Assembly: GCA_019120375.1 (NCBI GenBank)
Contig: DWVE01000006.1
Span: 1 to 64,000, forward strand
Source of the DNA: Allofournierella_A excrementavium
GTDB lineage: Bacteria > Bacillota > Clostridia > Oscillospirales > Ruminococcaceae
Direction of reading: 5' to 3'
DNA length: 64,000 nt
The notes below the pieces were generated by a model, which saw only the letters and a list, made by a program, of their open reading frames with translations, made no database searches and was not told the DNA's origin. Both the position numbers and the translations under genes were made by a program. Below, one piece after another: positions 36,801-51,800 of this stretch. Within the stretch, counting starts at the first letter, position 1. Each line of letters starts with the position of its first letter.

Positions 36801-39800
36801 TCACGTTGGCGGTGGAGTTGGGGGCGACCCCCAGGCCGGAGGCGTCCGCGCTGACGTTGGTCTCCACGCCCGCCTGGGAGGCGTCGGCGAAGATGTTCAC
36901 GGTGCTGAAGCGGGCCCGGATGAGGGCGTTCTTGCCGATCTGGACCTTCACATCGTTGTCGATGTTCACCAGGGCGGTGGCGGTGCCCAGGGCGACCACG
37001 CCGCCGGAGGACACTTCGGAGCGGGTGATGATGCTGTCCCGCGTGCCGCCCGCCGCGCTGACCACCAGGTCGCCGTAGTTGGCCAGCAGGGTGCTGTTAT
37101 CCCCGATGAGGATGGACACCGCCCGGTTCAGGGTGTTCTTGGACCACAGGGTGGTGCCGCTGAAGAACCCGCCGCCGTCGGCGTAGGTGGCGGCGTTCAG
37201 CTGAGCCGCGGAGACGGCCTCCACGGTGAGGGCCTCGCCGGCGTCCAGGGTGCCGTTTACCCGGATGGTGTTGGTGGTGTCGGCGGTGTTTTCGCCGTAG
37301 GTGACGCTGGCGTTCACGCCGATGCCGATGGTGGTGCCCCGGGCCTCGCTGCGGCCCTTGGGGGCGTCCTCGCTGAGCACGCTCACGCTGCCGCCGGTGG
37401 AGCGCACCACAGCGTCCTCCAGCACGTCCACGCCGGTGTCGTACCAGGCGTTGGTGGGCAGCACGCTCACGGTCAGGCTGCCGGCGGCGATGTTCAGGCC
37501 CCGCTCAATGTTGGCCCGGGCGTCGCCGGTGTTGTAGGCCCGCAGGGTCACGTCCCGGGCGGCTTCGATGAAGCTGCGTTTCACGGTGACGCGCACGGTC
37601 TGGGGCGCTGCGCTGGAGCCGCCCACCTTCGCGGTGGCGGTATTCACGCCGGCGGTCACCAGGCCGCCGCCGCCCTCGCTGGCGGCCACAGCCTCGGACA
37701 CGGTGTTGCCCACCGCCTCGGCGGTGAAGGCCCCGGAGGTTTTGACGGTGATGCCTTCCACCAGCACATCCACCTTGTCGTGGGTGGAGGAGGAGGCGTT
37801 CAGGCTGCCCAGCAGCACCAGCCCCACGCTGACGCCGGACTTGGCGGTGGCCTCGGCCTCGGTGAGGCTCTTGGCCCGCACGCTGACGCTGCCCGCGTTC
37901 AGGGTGCCCGCGCCGGTGAGGGAGGCGGTGTTGGTGGTGGCGCTTTGGGCGGTGACGTCGTTGACGCCCGCACCCACCAGGCTCACGTCCGCGCCGCCGG
38001 AGCCGCCCGCCTGGGCGGTGGCAGTGCCATAGCCGCCGGAGCGCACGATCTCGGAGTTCACGTTCAGCTGCCCGCCGATGACGGCCTCGCCGTCGAACCG
38101 GGCGTCGGCGGTCTGGCCGCCCTTTAGCACCGCGTCCACCACGGTGACGGCGATGCTCACGCCGGAAACGTTCACCTTGCGGGTGCGGCCCAGGGCCTCG
38201 GCCAGCAGGTAGCCAAGGTTTTTGATGTTCACGGAATTGGTCACGCTGGCGCTGCCGGTCACCTTCAGAGAGGCGTCGGCAGTGGCGCTGGTCTCGGCGT
38301 CGGCGCGGTTGGCGTCGGTGTTGACCAGATTGACCCCCACGCCGCCGGCGGGGCCGGTGGCGGAATGGGACTCGGCATAATAGACGTTCTGGATGTCCAC
38401 GCTGCCCGCGCTCAAAGCGCCGGTCTGGGCCAGGGCTTTGAAGTTGCCGCCGGCCACGGCCTCGGTGAGCAGCAGGGTGGCATTGACCAGTGTCACGTCC
38501 ACGCTGGCGTCGGCGATGTCCGCCTTGGCCCAGCTGCGGGCCGCGTTGAGCAGCGCCAGCTGCCCGGCGGTGACGATGCTGCCGGTGGTGCGGATGTGGG
38601 CGCTGGACGCGCCTTCCATTCTGGCATTGGCCTCGGAGGCCTTGCCGCCGATGATGGACACGGCCACCGAGCTGTCGGAGCCGTTGCTGCCCACGACAGC
38701 CTTTGCACCGGTCTCGGCGCCGTCGTTCAGGCTGGCCCTGATGCTGATGCCGCCCATGGCGGTCACGTTCACCGCGCTGGCTGCACCGCCTTCCGGCTGG
38801 CCGATGTAGGCCTGCTGGCAGGCGCTGACGATGGCGTTCACTACGTTCACGGCCAGTTCCGCGCCCTGCACGTTCACCTTGGTGCCGGCGATGAGGGCGT
38901 CGGCCACGGCTTTGCCGGTGAGAAGGATGCTCACCGCGCCGCCGGTGGTCACGCTGCCCGCGCTGCCCTTGATGGCCGCTTCGGCCACGGCGCCCGCGTT
39001 GGCATAGGCCACGTTGGTGCCCGCATCCAGCAGGCCCACGCCCTGATTGGGCTGGCGGGACACCGCCTCGGCCCGGGCGTTGTAGGTGTTGGTGACGGTG
39101 ACGGAGGCGGCGGAGACGGGTCTGTCTTCCGCCATATTGATGTAGGCGGCAAAGGTGCCGTCCGCCCGGGCGACGATCACGTTCACGCCCAAAGAGAGCA
39201 GCTCCACGCTGGTGCCCGGGTCCGCCGCGCTGGCGCTGGCCAGGCTGTTTGCGGTGGCGATGACCGAAAGGGCCGCGCCGGCGGTGACCTTCACGGAATC
39301 CATGAAAGCCTTGTTGACGCTGCGGTTCAGCGCCACTGCCGTGTTGCTGCGGGCGGAGGCGAGGCTCACGCTCACGCCGCTGCCCTTGATGTTGTTGGCC
39401 AGCAGGGCGCTCGCACCCTGGCCGTCGGCGGCGTTCAGCCGCGCATTCACGGTGATGGCCGCGTTCTCCACTTCCACGCCCTGGATGTAGGCCAGGTTCT
39501 CGGCGTCCAGCAGGGCCACCAGCACGTTGGCGGCGATCTTGACGGCGGTGAGGCTGGCCACGGGGGTCACGCTGTAGGCGCGGGAGGTGGCGACGCCCTG
39601 GCCGGTGACGGAAAGGGCGCCCGCGGTAAGCAGGCCCGCACCGGTGACGGCGGCTGTGCCGCGGCTGTCGGCGTTGGCCACGCCCACGTTCACCTGCAGC
39701 GCGGCGCCGCTCAGGTCCGCGCCACCGGCGCTGGGGGCCAGAGCCGCCACGGCGCTGGCGGTGTAGTCGGTGGCGACGGACACGTTGCCCGCCGTTACGC

Positions 39801-42800
39801 TGCTGCCCGCCGGGATGTCCAGGATGGCAGCGAATTCGCTCTGGGAATAGGCCGTGTTCACGATGACCGCGGCGGTGATGGCCCCGGCGCTCTGGTTGAA
39901 GCTCTGGGCCAGCACGTTGGCGGTGCCGCCGGCGAACACGTCCGCCTTGCCGGAAAGGGTCAGGCTGAAGGGTGCGACCACGGCCTGGGTGAGGGCCCGG
40001 CCATAGGCGGCGGCCACGTTGACCACGGCGGAGACGGCCCCGCCGCTGCCGGTGATGAGGCCGGCAAAGACGGCTGCGTTCTCCTCGCTGGCGTCCACAT
40101 CCTCGGCGGGGGCTGCCACGATGTTGCCGCCGGGCAGTTTGTCAAGGTCCACATACTTCATGTGGTCGAGGCCTTCGTTCAGCCCGCTGCGGGCAGTCAG
40201 GCTGCCGGCGGTGATGTTGCCGCCGTCCACATTCGCCTGCTGCTCGGCCCGCAGCAGCGCCACGGCGGCAGAACCCAGCACGCTGATGCCGCCGGCGTTC
40301 ACGCCCCAGACCTGGGCGTTGGCGGTGGCCTGGCCGAAGGAGCCGATGGCCAGCGCGCCGGTGACGTTCAGCAGGTGGCTGCCCGCCTCCTTGCCGCCCA
40401 GAATGCGGGCGATGTTTTTGGTGTTGTTGTCCGCCACGGCGGCGTTGAGGCCCACGGCCACAGCGCCCGCTTCGGCGGCAAGAGCCAGCGCCTCGGCGCT
40501 GGAGGTGTTCTGATCGTTCTGCCGCCCGGTGGTGACGCTCAGGTCCGCGAAGTTCATCTCCACGCCGGTCACGTCCACCTGGGCGATGTTCCCGGCCTGC
40601 AGCAGCACGGTGCTGACCACCATGCCCACCGCCACCGCGCCGCCGGTGAGGCTGGCCACATAGGCCCTGCCGCTGGCGTGCAGCGCGCTGTCGACGGTCA
40701 CGCTGCCGGCGTTCACATTGACCCGGTCAAGGCCCGCGAACAGGTTTGCGGTGTTGAACACCAGCAGCACCTGGGCGGTGACGCCCACCGCGCCGCCGGT
40801 GACATTGGCGGCGTAGCTTTCGGCGGTGGTGCTCACGTCGTTCTGAATGGCGATGCTGCCCGCGTTGATGGTACCGGGGGCCACGAACTGGTCAGCGTCC
40901 GGGGCCGCGCCGATGTAGGTGCGCACGGTGGGGGCGGTTTTGGCCAGAGCCACCGCCGCGCCCACGGCCACAGCGCCGCCGGCCACGCCGAGGGTGAAGG
41001 CCTTGGCGTCGCTGTTCACCAGCGCGTTCAGGGTGATGTCCGGTGTGCGGACGCTGCCGCCGATGGACACGCCCTGGGCGATGAAGGTCTCCACCAGGCT
41101 CTTGTTGATGGCCACTGCCGCGCCCGCGTTCACCGCGCCCATGCCGGCGGCGATGCCCGCCGCGGCGCTTGCGGCGGTGTTGTTCACCTGGGTCTCGACC
41201 CGGATGTCCGCCACGTCCCGCAGAGAGCCCGCGCCCTCCACGGAGGCCCGGGTATTTCCGTCAAACACAGTGACGGCCACGCTGGCGGAAACGCCCGCCA
41301 TGCCGCCGCCCAGGCCCAGGGTCGCGGCCACGATGTGCTGATAATCATTGACGGCGCGGATGGCAAGGGCATTCGCCTCTTCCACGCTGCCCAGCAGCCG
41401 GGCGCTGACACTGCTGCCCAGATGCACCACGGCCAGGGCCACGCCCACGCCGGCGGTGCCCGCCGCCCCGCCGCTCACAGAAACGGCGTGGATGGTCAGG
41501 TCGGACACATTGAATTCTTCGCTCTGGCTGTTCAAAAAGTCGATGTTTTCCCGGTCGTCTCCGGAGAGGTCGCCGCCGGCCAGCAGCGGGCTTTCGGCAA
41601 CGGCTTCGATGGTGACGTCGCCCTTGGCGGAGAGGACGGAACCCTCCCCTGCCCAGGCCTCCACGGTGCCGTTGAGGATGGCCACGGCCATGCCCACGCC
41701 CACGCCCACCGCGCCGGAGGCCCCGAAGGCCACGGTGCCGAGGCTGGCGTTCAGCCGGTCGGTGGCGCGGACGGTGATGCCACCCGCGCTGGTCACGGTG
41801 GTGCCTGCACCGATGAAGGCACGGGTGAAGGCGGCACTGGCCACGTTCTTGAAGCCCTCGTAGATCTTGTAGGCTTCGTCCGCGTCGGAACTGCCGCTGC
41901 CCACCGGGGTAACGGTGAGGTCCGCGCCGGGCTCGCCGGCGGTCACGGTGCCGTCAGCGTTCTGGGTCACCGTGTGATCCTTGTTGAAATCTTCGCTCAC
42001 ATACTGGTCCGCGCCGTCGTATTCGTCGTCCACCGGCACGTCGCTGTAGCGGTTGCCGCTGCCTGCCAGGGCCTCGCTCAGCCAGGCGGCGTCGTGCCCG
42101 TCGTAGACCCCCTTCGCCCCGGCGGGGGCCTTTTCTTCCATGCCGGCCAGCAGGTCAGCGGGGTGGAAGTGCTCGGCCAGAGCCTTGGCGGTGTCGTCGT
42201 CCAGCTTGCCGCCCACCACCAGCGCCATGATGACCGCGCCGATGCCGGCGGTGGCCCCCGCGCCCACGCTGCCCGCGTAGGTGCGGATATCGCGCTTGCT
42301 GAGGGCGCTCACCAGCACGCCGCCGGTGAGAGTCTGCACCGCATAGTTCGAGCCGATGCCGGCGGCCACCTGGTTGTCGGCCAGAGTGACGATGGCTGTG
42401 ACGCCCGCGCCGGCGGTGCCGCCAAAGGCCGCGGATGCCGCCACGCCGATGAGCTGGTAGTCGTCCAGCGCGTCCAGGGTGATGGAACTGGCCCGGATGA
42501 GAGGCTTTGTGCCGTCGGCATTGTCCTGCACGATGGCCAGAACGGTGTTTTCGCTGAGGATGACGTCCACGGTGCCGGACACGCCCGCGGTGCCGCCGCC
42601 GGAGATGCCCGCGCCGTCGGCGGTGATGAACTCTTTGGAATTTGCCAGGATGTTCAGCTTGCCGGTGGTGTCCACGCTGGAACCCGCCAGCAGCACGGCC
42701 TCGGCGAGGCCCTTGAAGCTGGTGACCACCGCCGCGCCGGAAACGCCCGCGGTGGAGGCCCCGGCCACGCTGAGAGCCACGTTGTAAAGGTCGATGAGGG

Positions 42801-45800
42801 TGTCGGCGGTGACGTTCACATCGCCGCCGCTGGTGATCCGGCCGCCCAGATGGGCCTTGACGGCGTTTTCAAACAGCAGGATGTTGCCCGCCCCGCCCGC
42901 GGCCACGGTGCCGCCGGTCACGCCAAAGGTGGCGGCCAGCAGGAACATCTCGTCGATGCTGTCGGCGTCCACAGTGATGGACTTTTCGGCGTGCACTTCG
43001 CTGTCGCCGCCGTCCAGAATGGCGGAGACCTGCTTTTCAAAGAGGATGGTGACCACCGTGCCGCCCAGGGACGCGGTGGCGCTGCCCGAGGCGGAAAGGG
43101 CCCCGCCGAAGTTCACAACAAAGGTGTCGTCCTTTGCTTCAACGAGTATCTCGCCTTCTCCGTGAGAGTCGTCGGACTGGCCGTCGCCGTCCACGTCCTT
43201 CTTTTCGGCGCTGTTGAGGCCCGCGCTGACCCGGCTGTTGTTGCCCACATGGGCGTTCACGATGTTCTGCACCAGCAGGGTGTCGGCCACGCCCACCAGG
43301 TTCGCGGTGGAAGAGCCGGTCACCGAACCGGCCACCGCCGCCATGTAAATTTCTTCCGCGGAATGGGCATGGACCACCACGCCCCGCCGCCGGTCCTGAC
43401 GGTTGGCCGTCTGGATGCCCGCGTCGGAGCCGGTGTTCAGGGCGTAAGCGGTGAGGTCGCAGTGTTCGCCCGCCAAGGCCTGCACCACGTTCTTGAAGAT
43501 GACGGTGGTGGCGCTGCCGCCCAGAGCCGCGGTGGTGCTGCCGGAGCCGGACACTGCGCCCGCGCCGCTGACCACCAGGTTGTCGGCGTCGGCCAGGATG
43601 CCGATGCTGTCCCAGGCTTCCGCCCTGGTGTTGTCGCCCAGGCGGGAGACCGCCTCGCTGGCGAACTCGTTGTGCACATAGGTGCCCGCCAGGTCCAGGG
43701 TGGTGCTGCCGGAGGGGGCCAGGGCCGCGCCCGCGGCCAGCGAGCGGTTATTGGCCTTGGATTCCACCAGCACCTTGCCCTTGCGGGCGATGAGGGTGGC
43801 GCTCTGGCCGGTGACGGCGCCGTTCTCACTGACGCCCGCACCGGCGTGGGCTTTCTGGCCAAACTGCTGCACCAGCACGGTGGCGCCCGCCGCGGCAGTG
43901 CTGCTGCCGGTGGCGGAGAGGCTCACGAGAGCCGCCAGCAGGTCGCTTTCGTTGAAGGCGTGGAGCAGCACGTCGCCGGAAAGGGCTTCCAGATAAGCGC
44001 CGCTGCCCGCCAGGGCCATGGTCTCGGAGGAGGTGGCAAAATACGCCAGGGTGGCCGCCGCGTTCGCGGTGCCGGAGGGCGCGCCGGAGGCGGAGGCCAA
44101 AATCTCCATCACCCGGTCCGCGCTGTCGGCGGTGAGGGCCACGGAATCAGCCTTGACCACGGTGTTGTCGCCCACCCGGGCGCCGGTCTCGTTGTGGATG
44201 TCGGTCCAGGCCACGGTGCCGCCCGCCGCCACGTTGGCGCTGCCGGCGGCAAGGCCCATGTTGGCGGCGATGAGGGCCAGTTCGAAATCGTTGTCGGCGT
44301 CCACGGCAAAGCTGCCGGCGGCGTTGACGGTGACGCCGTCACCCACTGAGGCCAGCGCCGCGGCGCTGCTCTCCACCAGGTTGAAGCCGCCGCCCAAAGT
44401 GAGCAGGGCGGAACCGGTGACCGCGTCGGCGGTGGCCACGTCCCACAGGATGTTTTTGGCGGAGGCGGCAACGGTCACGTCGCCCGCCGCGTTGATGGCG
44501 CGGCCTGCCTGGCCGCTGCCCACCTTGGCCTCGGCCTTGTCGTTCATCTGCGCCAGGGACACCACGGCCCCCACGCCCGCCTTGGCGGTGCCCAGGCTGG
44601 CGGAGCCGGCGATGACCCGGCTTTCGGCGGAGGAATCCGCCCGCACGGTGAGGTCTCCGCCCAGGGTGAGGGCGGCGTTGTCGCCGATGGAGGCCAGCAC
44701 GCTGTTCTCGGCCAGCAGCTGGGCCACGGTGCCCGCCACGTTGGCGGCGCCCGCCGCGCCGTGGTGCAGGCTGCCGGAAACGGCCTCCACATAGTAGTTC
44801 ACGGTGGCCAGATAGTTGATCATATCCAGCACGTCCAGCAGGTCGTCGGTGCCGAGGGTGCACTCCACCTTGATCTGGCGGATGTGGGCCAGGTCGTCGG
44901 GCAGGGTGATGTGCATGAGGCCCTTGTCGGTCTCGCCCACGGTGGCGTCCTGGTTGGCAACGGTGAGCAGGTCGCTCCAGTCAAAGGGGAACTGGTACAT
45001 GCTCTCGTCCACCAGGGGCCGGTCTGCGGTGACGGTGAGGCTGTTTGCCTGGGCGGTGAGGTTATCGCCCATCTGAGCGTGGATGTTGCTGAAGGAATGC
45101 AGCATGGCAAAGGCCGCGCCAACGCCCACCGTCTGGGCGCCGATGTTGGCGCCCAGGGCGCGGATGGCCAGCTTGCTCAGGTCCTTGGCGGCGACGCGCA
45201 CGTCGCCCCCGGCGTTGATGGTCACATTGTCTCCCACCAGGGCCAGGGTGTCGGCCTTGTCGGTGAGCACGGCCACCGCGCCGGCCACGCCCAGCGTGCC
45301 CTGCATGCCGGTGGCGATGGAGGCCGCCACGGCCTGGGCGCTCATGTAGCCGGGGTAGTTGCCGGTGAGGTTCTGGGTGGTGTCGGCGGTGACGGAAACG
45401 TCCTTTGCCGCGTTCAGGGTCACGCCGCTTGCCACATTGGCCTCGGCTGTGTTCTCATTGAGGGTCACGGCCACGGCTGCCGCCACGGTGTTGGCCCCCT
45501 GGGGCGCGGTGGTGACGGTGGCGCCGGTGGCCCGGTTGCGGAAGTTGACCACGTTTTCGGCCTTGGCCTGCACGTCGCCCGTCTGAGAGGTGACATTGCC
45601 CAGGATGCGTGCCAGGGTGTGGTGCTCGGTGAAGGCCAGGGCGATGGCCGCCGCCACGTTGAGGCTGGAGGTCTGGGGCTGCACGCCCGCCACCTGCGCG
45701 CCGGAACCGGACACGGAAGCGTCCAGACCACTGGTCTTGGAGGTGGCCTTGGTCAGGTCCAGCCCGAAGGCTTTGAGCAGATTGGAGGAATAGGGCACCG

Positions 45801-48800
45801 CGTCCAGCTTGCCGCCGATGCTGCCGCTGACCTGGTTCGCCTTTTCCTGCAGCTTCACCGCGCCCATCTTGTTGGTGGCCGCCACGATCTTGTTGCGGAT
45901 GGTGCTGGTCTCGGCGGCGCCGGGGCTGATGTAGTTCAGCCCCTCGCGGAACTTCTCCAGCAGGCGGTCCAGGTCCGCGCCGATGGAGGTGGCCATGGCG
46001 TAGCTCTCGTCGGTGACGTCGGTGGCGCTGTGCACCCGCACGCTGCCGGCAGCGGCGGTGTCCGCTTCCAGCGAGGCGGTGATGTCGCTGTCCACCAGGC
46101 TCACGCCCACCGCCGCGCCCACGGCGGCCCGGCTGCCCGCCGCGAAAGCGGACACGCCGGTGTAGCTGTCGCCGCCGTAAAGGGCCTGCACCAGCACGTT
46201 GGCCATGGCGAAGATGTCCTCGCCCTGGGCGTTCTGGCCGGTGACGATGGCGGTCTCGAGGGTATCCACGGAATTTGTGGTGGTCAGGCTGCCGCCGGAG
46301 AGCAGGGCCGCCTTGACGATGTTGTTCACCACCGCCACGGCCACGCCCGCGTCAAAGGAGATGCCCTTGGTGTTGGTGCCGCTGGCGGCGGCCTGGGCCA
46401 GCTGCTTGTTGGTGGCGGAGCCCAGGGTGGGAATGTACTCAAAGGCTTTGTCCCGCCGGGCAATGGGGTCGCTGCCCGCCACGGAGACGGTGTCCACATC
46501 GTCGCGGAAGTTGGCCAGGATGGCCAGAGACGCCGCGCGGATGACCCGGTTGCCCAGGGTGGTGACGGCGTCGCCGGCGGTGGTCTCGGTGCCGATCATG
46601 GCGGTGACCACGGCGTCGATGAGGTTGGTGGCGAAGGAGGCGCCCACGCCCACCGAGCTGCCGGGCTTGCGGGCGGTGGCTGCCTTGGCGGCCATGCCCA
46701 GCGACTTGTCGGCGCTGGCGGAGGCGGTGGTGTAGACCTTCTGGGCCTCGTTGGCCTCCACGCGGATGTCGCCGCCGGCGGTGATGTCCGGCTCGGAGGC
46801 AGCGGCGTCCCGCCCGGCGATGGTGGCGCTGGACACGGCGTTGATGATGGTGATGGCGGCGGAACCCGCCACGCCCACGCTGGAAGCGCCCACGCCGGAA
46901 ACGGCCTGGGTGGAGATGGTGTGACCCACGCCGTCCAGCTCGCTGCCGGTGGCGAATTTGGTGGTGAGCAGGGCGGCAAAGGCCTCGTAGAGGTCGTTCA
47001 CCGCGAAGCCCAGCTGGGTCATTTCAGCACTGATCTTATCCAGCACCGGCACCTGCAGGCGGTTGCCGTCGCCCAGGTAGGGCATCCAGTTGCTCTCTTC
47101 GCCCATCACGGCAAAGACGTCCTCGATGTAGGCCGTCAGCGCGTCGGAATAGAGTTTGGCGTTCTGGTCGGCGGTGTTGGTGTTGCCGGTGAGGCTGGCC
47201 TTGATCTGTTCGGTCAGAACGGACTGATACTCCTTGGCCGCCTGGATGCGCTGGGCCTGCTTTTCCTCTTCGGTGGCTCCGGTAACGCCCAGCAGTTCAT
47301 CCACGGCCTGCTTCTGCTCCTCGGTGAGGGCGGGGCTGCCGCCCTGGGCCAGCTGGAGCAGAATGGACATGAGTTCATAGCCCAGCACCCGCTTTTCGGC
47401 GGCGTAGGCCATCATGGTCTGCAATTCACTTACCAGGTCCGCGGTGAGGGTCTCGTAGCCCCACTGCGCGCCGTATTCCGCATAGGGATTCTCCGCGCCG
47501 GTGTAGCTTGCAATGACCTGCGCGATGACATACTGTTCCAGACCATAGACGTGGTCCATGGTCAACGGGGTGTTATTGTCCGCCTGGTAGGCGGCGAAAA
47601 TGAGTTCTTCCAGAAGTTCGGTGAGGGTGCGCTGGCCCGCGCCGTCCACCACCACGTCGCCCACCTTGACCCATTCTTCTTCCTTCAGGTCCTGCTGCCA
47701 CAGGGCGATGGCGATCATTTCTTCGATGGCTTTGGCCAGGGTCTGCTTCTCCTCGTCGGTGAGATTCTCTTTATCCTTCAGGGTCAGGAAGATGTACTCG
47801 GTGCTGGTGGTGAGGGCGTTGTCGCCCACCGCGCCCAGCAGCTCCTCCAGATGACCGGTCTGGAGCATGTAGTCCACCAGCAGGTCGTAGGCTTTGTCCA
47901 GCAGATCGGCCTGGGCCTTCTCGTAAATTTCAGCAGCCACGGTGATGTTGCCGCCGGCGGTCAGTTTGCCCTTGCCCACCTGGGCGATGTTCTGGTGGTC
48001 CACCATGTTCACGGCCACCGCCGCGCCCACGCCCACATAACTGTTGGTGGTGCCGGCGTTGGAGGTGATCTTGGCGTCGGTGTCGTTGCGGGAGATGACG
48101 GTGATATCCGCGCCGGCGGACGCGTCCACATCGGCGATGAGGGCGCGGGAGATGTTGGTCTGCAGGTTCACGGCGATGGCCGCCGCCACCTGGATGCTGC
48201 CCTCCATGGTCTCAAAGGGGCTGCGGCTGGCAGCGGCCTTTTCCACCGAGGCAGTGTTCACGTTTTTGGTGTTGACGCGGCCCGCCAGGGCCTTGCCGTT
48301 GTTCAGTTTCTGGTCGGCGGTCTGGTCCGCCTGGCTTAGGTGTGAGCCGTCGCCGGAAGAGGTGCTGCCGCCGGGGGTGATGGTGCCTCCCACCAGGCCC
48401 TCGGTGCCCGACGCGCCGGCGCTGCCGGCGTCCTGCCCGGTGCTGCCGCCCGCCGCCGGGGCGCCCTTCACGGAGGCCTTGACGGTCTGGGTGACGCGGC
48501 TCACCGACTGGGCGGCCACGGAGATGTTCTTGCCCGCCTTGGCCCGCCGTTTGAGCAGGCTCTCGGCGCTGTCGTTGAACACGCCCACGGCCACAGCCGC
48601 GCCCAGGCCCACATTGGTGCCCGCGCTGGCGGCGTCCGCGGTGAGGAAGCGGATCATGCGGTTCTGGGCCGTGAGGGCCACGTCGCCCGCGGCGTCCACG
48701 CCCTGGCCGGCGGCTTCGCCCAGCTCGGAGAGGACGTACACGCCGGAAACGCTGGTGGCGGACACGGGGGTGACGGAGGTGCCGCCGGCGGAGCCTGCCG

Positions 48801-51800
48801 CCGCGAACACCCGCTCGCTGCCCATATAATAGGAATCAACGGTCACATTGCCGAAGGCCGCGTCGGCAGGCTTGGTGCCGTCCAGCGCCAGGAACACCAC
48901 TCCGTCGGGGACGGAGGCGATGACGTCGATGCCGGTGACGGCCACGGCGATGCCAGCCCCAACGCCAACGCTGGAGCGGCTGTAGGATTTTTCATCTTCC
49001 AAGGGCAGCATGCCCAGGGAGCGGCGGGCCCGCTTGCCGCTGGCGTCCGCCACAGTCTCCAGGCGGCTGTCGGCCACGCGGGAGACCACGGTCAGGCCGG
49101 CGCCCTCGCCCAGCCGGTATTCGGCAGTGGGCGCAAGCTCGGCCTTGGAATTCAGGGTGATCACGTGCACGGTGATCGCGCCGCCCAACATGGCGGTCTC
49201 AGCCGGCGGGATGTGGCCGGACTTGGCGATGGCGGAGGAATCCACCCGGCGGTTCTCCACGGTCACGGCCAGCGCCTTGCCCGCGGCAACCACGCCCTGT
49301 TCGATGCGGGCAGCGGCGTTGTGGGTGAAGGAGGTAACGTTCACTGCGATGCCCGCGGCGGTGTTGGTGGGGTCCTTGGTGATCTGCACCTTGCCGAAGC
49401 CGGGGATGACGGCGATGGTGGAGTTATTGTAGAGAGAGCCGTCCGCCCGGGTCTGGGAGGTGGTCTCGCCATAGGCATGCAGCTGCACGCCGTTCGCGGC
49501 GCTCACCACGCCGGCGGTGTCGATGAGGGCCAGGATGTCGTTGTCGATGACGGCCAGCGCCAACGCGCCCATGGCCTGGGTACGGGCCACGTCCTGGTCC
49601 GGGTCGGTCTCGGCCACGCCCTTGTTGAACAGGCTGCCCAGGGTGTTGCTGCCGGTGATCTTGCTCAGCGCCCAGGCGGGGGTGCCGGAGGTGCCGGTGC
49701 GCATGCCCAGCACCGACTCGGTGAGGCTGACCATGGAGCGCAGCGACTGCTTCTGGGTGGGCTGCTGGGTAAAGGTGGGGTTGCCGTACTCGTCCACATA
49801 CACGCTGATGGGCGAGGAGATGGCGTAGGTGCGGTTGCGGATGAGGCTGTCGGCCTCGGCGCGGACGGTGCCGCCGGTGCTGACCACCGAGGCGGTGCTG
49901 TCTGTCACTTCGCCGTAGTTGCCCACATACACGCCGGTGCGGCCCAAAGCGATGCTCACCGCCACGAACACGCCGCTCTTGGGTTTCATGCGGGCGATGT
50001 CGGTGGGGCCGGCAACGCTGGCGGCCTCGGTCTCCAGGCGGCTGCGGGCGTCCAGCAGCACGTCGCCGCCGGCGGTGATGGACGCCGCGTCGGTGACGAT
50101 GGTCTCGGTCTCGGCGATGGCCACCGCGCTGGAAAGGGAGAGCAGCGCCTTGGGGAAGCTGCCCTTATCCACCGCGCTGATGTACACTTCGCTGTCGGTG
50201 CGCAGGGCAGTGCCCGCGCCGCTGGTCAGCTTGGCGTCGCCATCCACCAGAAGGGTGGTGCGGGCCTGGCCCCAGGCGAAGGACAGGGGGATGTAGCTGA
50301 GCAGCTCGGCGCAGTCAAAGTTCACCAGGGTGGAGGCCAGGGCGTGGATGGGGCCCTGGGCGGCGGTGATGCTGCCGTGGAGCAAGATCTCGGCGGTGGG
50401 CTGCTTGACGATGACGAAGTTGGGGAAGTTGGAGGCCACGCCCGCCATCACGTCCACCATGCCGGAGGTCTGGCGGATGGAGGCGATGAGATCCACCACG
50501 CCGGCGGCGTTGAGGGACGCGCCCTCGGCCACCACGATGCGAACAGTGGGGGACGCCTCGTAAAGGCCCACGCCGTATTCCATGCTGGTCCCGCTGAGTT
50601 CGTCTTCCGCCACGGTGACGGTCAGCGCGTCCTCGGCCAGAACGTCCGGGTCCTCGGCCTCGGCCAGGATGAGGATGTGCTCGCCGGACACCGGCCCCAA
50701 AATCTCCACTTCGGGCGCCTGGAGGATGACGGTGAGGCCGTCCGCCAGCAGCTTTTCAACGGTGATTTTGCCGGAGGCTTCCACCAGCAGGTTGGACAGG
50801 TACGTCGCCATGCCCCGCACGGCGGCGACCAGGTTCACCGTAACGTCCACGGTGGGGTCCAGCGCGCGGCACACCACATAATCGGTGAAGTCCTGCGGGG
50901 TGAATTCGGCGGTGGGCACATTGCCCAGGTCGATGGTGCGCTTGTTTTCCAGCCGGTCTGTCACAGCGTCCAGGCCGTCGCCGAAGTGGATGTCCATGCC
51001 CTGGCGCAGGGCCACCGTGTTCAGAAGTTCCTCCACGATGTCGATGGACAGATCGGGCAGCAGCCGGATAACGCTCTGGGCGTTCAGATGCAGGCCGTCC
51101 TCGGTCTTGTAGATGCGCTCTTCAAAGGGCACGTCGCCCAGGATGTCCTCGCCGTTATAGACGTACTTTGCGGCGAGGTTGCCGGTGAGGTGCAGCCGGT
51201 CATAGCCGCCGTCCGCTTCCTCGTTGATGGTCACGTCCAGGCCGAACACGTCGTGGAAGGCGCTGGTGGTGTCCAGCGTGATGACGTCGTCGCCGTCGCC
51301 GCCGGAAATGACGTACTTGCTGCGGTGCTGCAGCTGGTCCTCTTGCAGCCCGTATTTGGAGATAAGCTGAGAGAACTCCTGATAAAGGTTGCGGCCATTA
51401 ACCATGGTCAGGCCGCCGGTGACGGACATGGTGTCGACCCCGGCGCCCAGGTCCACCGTGAGGTCGGTGCCGCCCAGGTCGATGTCGAAGTTGTAAAGGG
51501 CCATGAAGTCGCCGGTGCGGGGGTCGATGCCGCTGCCGGCGTAAACATTGGTGGAGTTCACCAGCCGGATCAGAAGATCGTCGGTGCCGTCGCCGGTGTT
51601 CACGTTCACCTTGGTCATGGTGCGATTTTCAATGTCCGCGATGAGTTCTTGCACCCGCTCCTTGATGGCAAGGGCGAACTTGTTGGCGGTGTCCTGCACG
51701 ACCTCGCCGGTGGAGGAGGACTGGGAGGCGTTGTAGATGTCCTTCACCGCGTCGAAGATGGCCAGCGGGTCGGAATTTCCGATGCCCACCGTGGCGCTAG

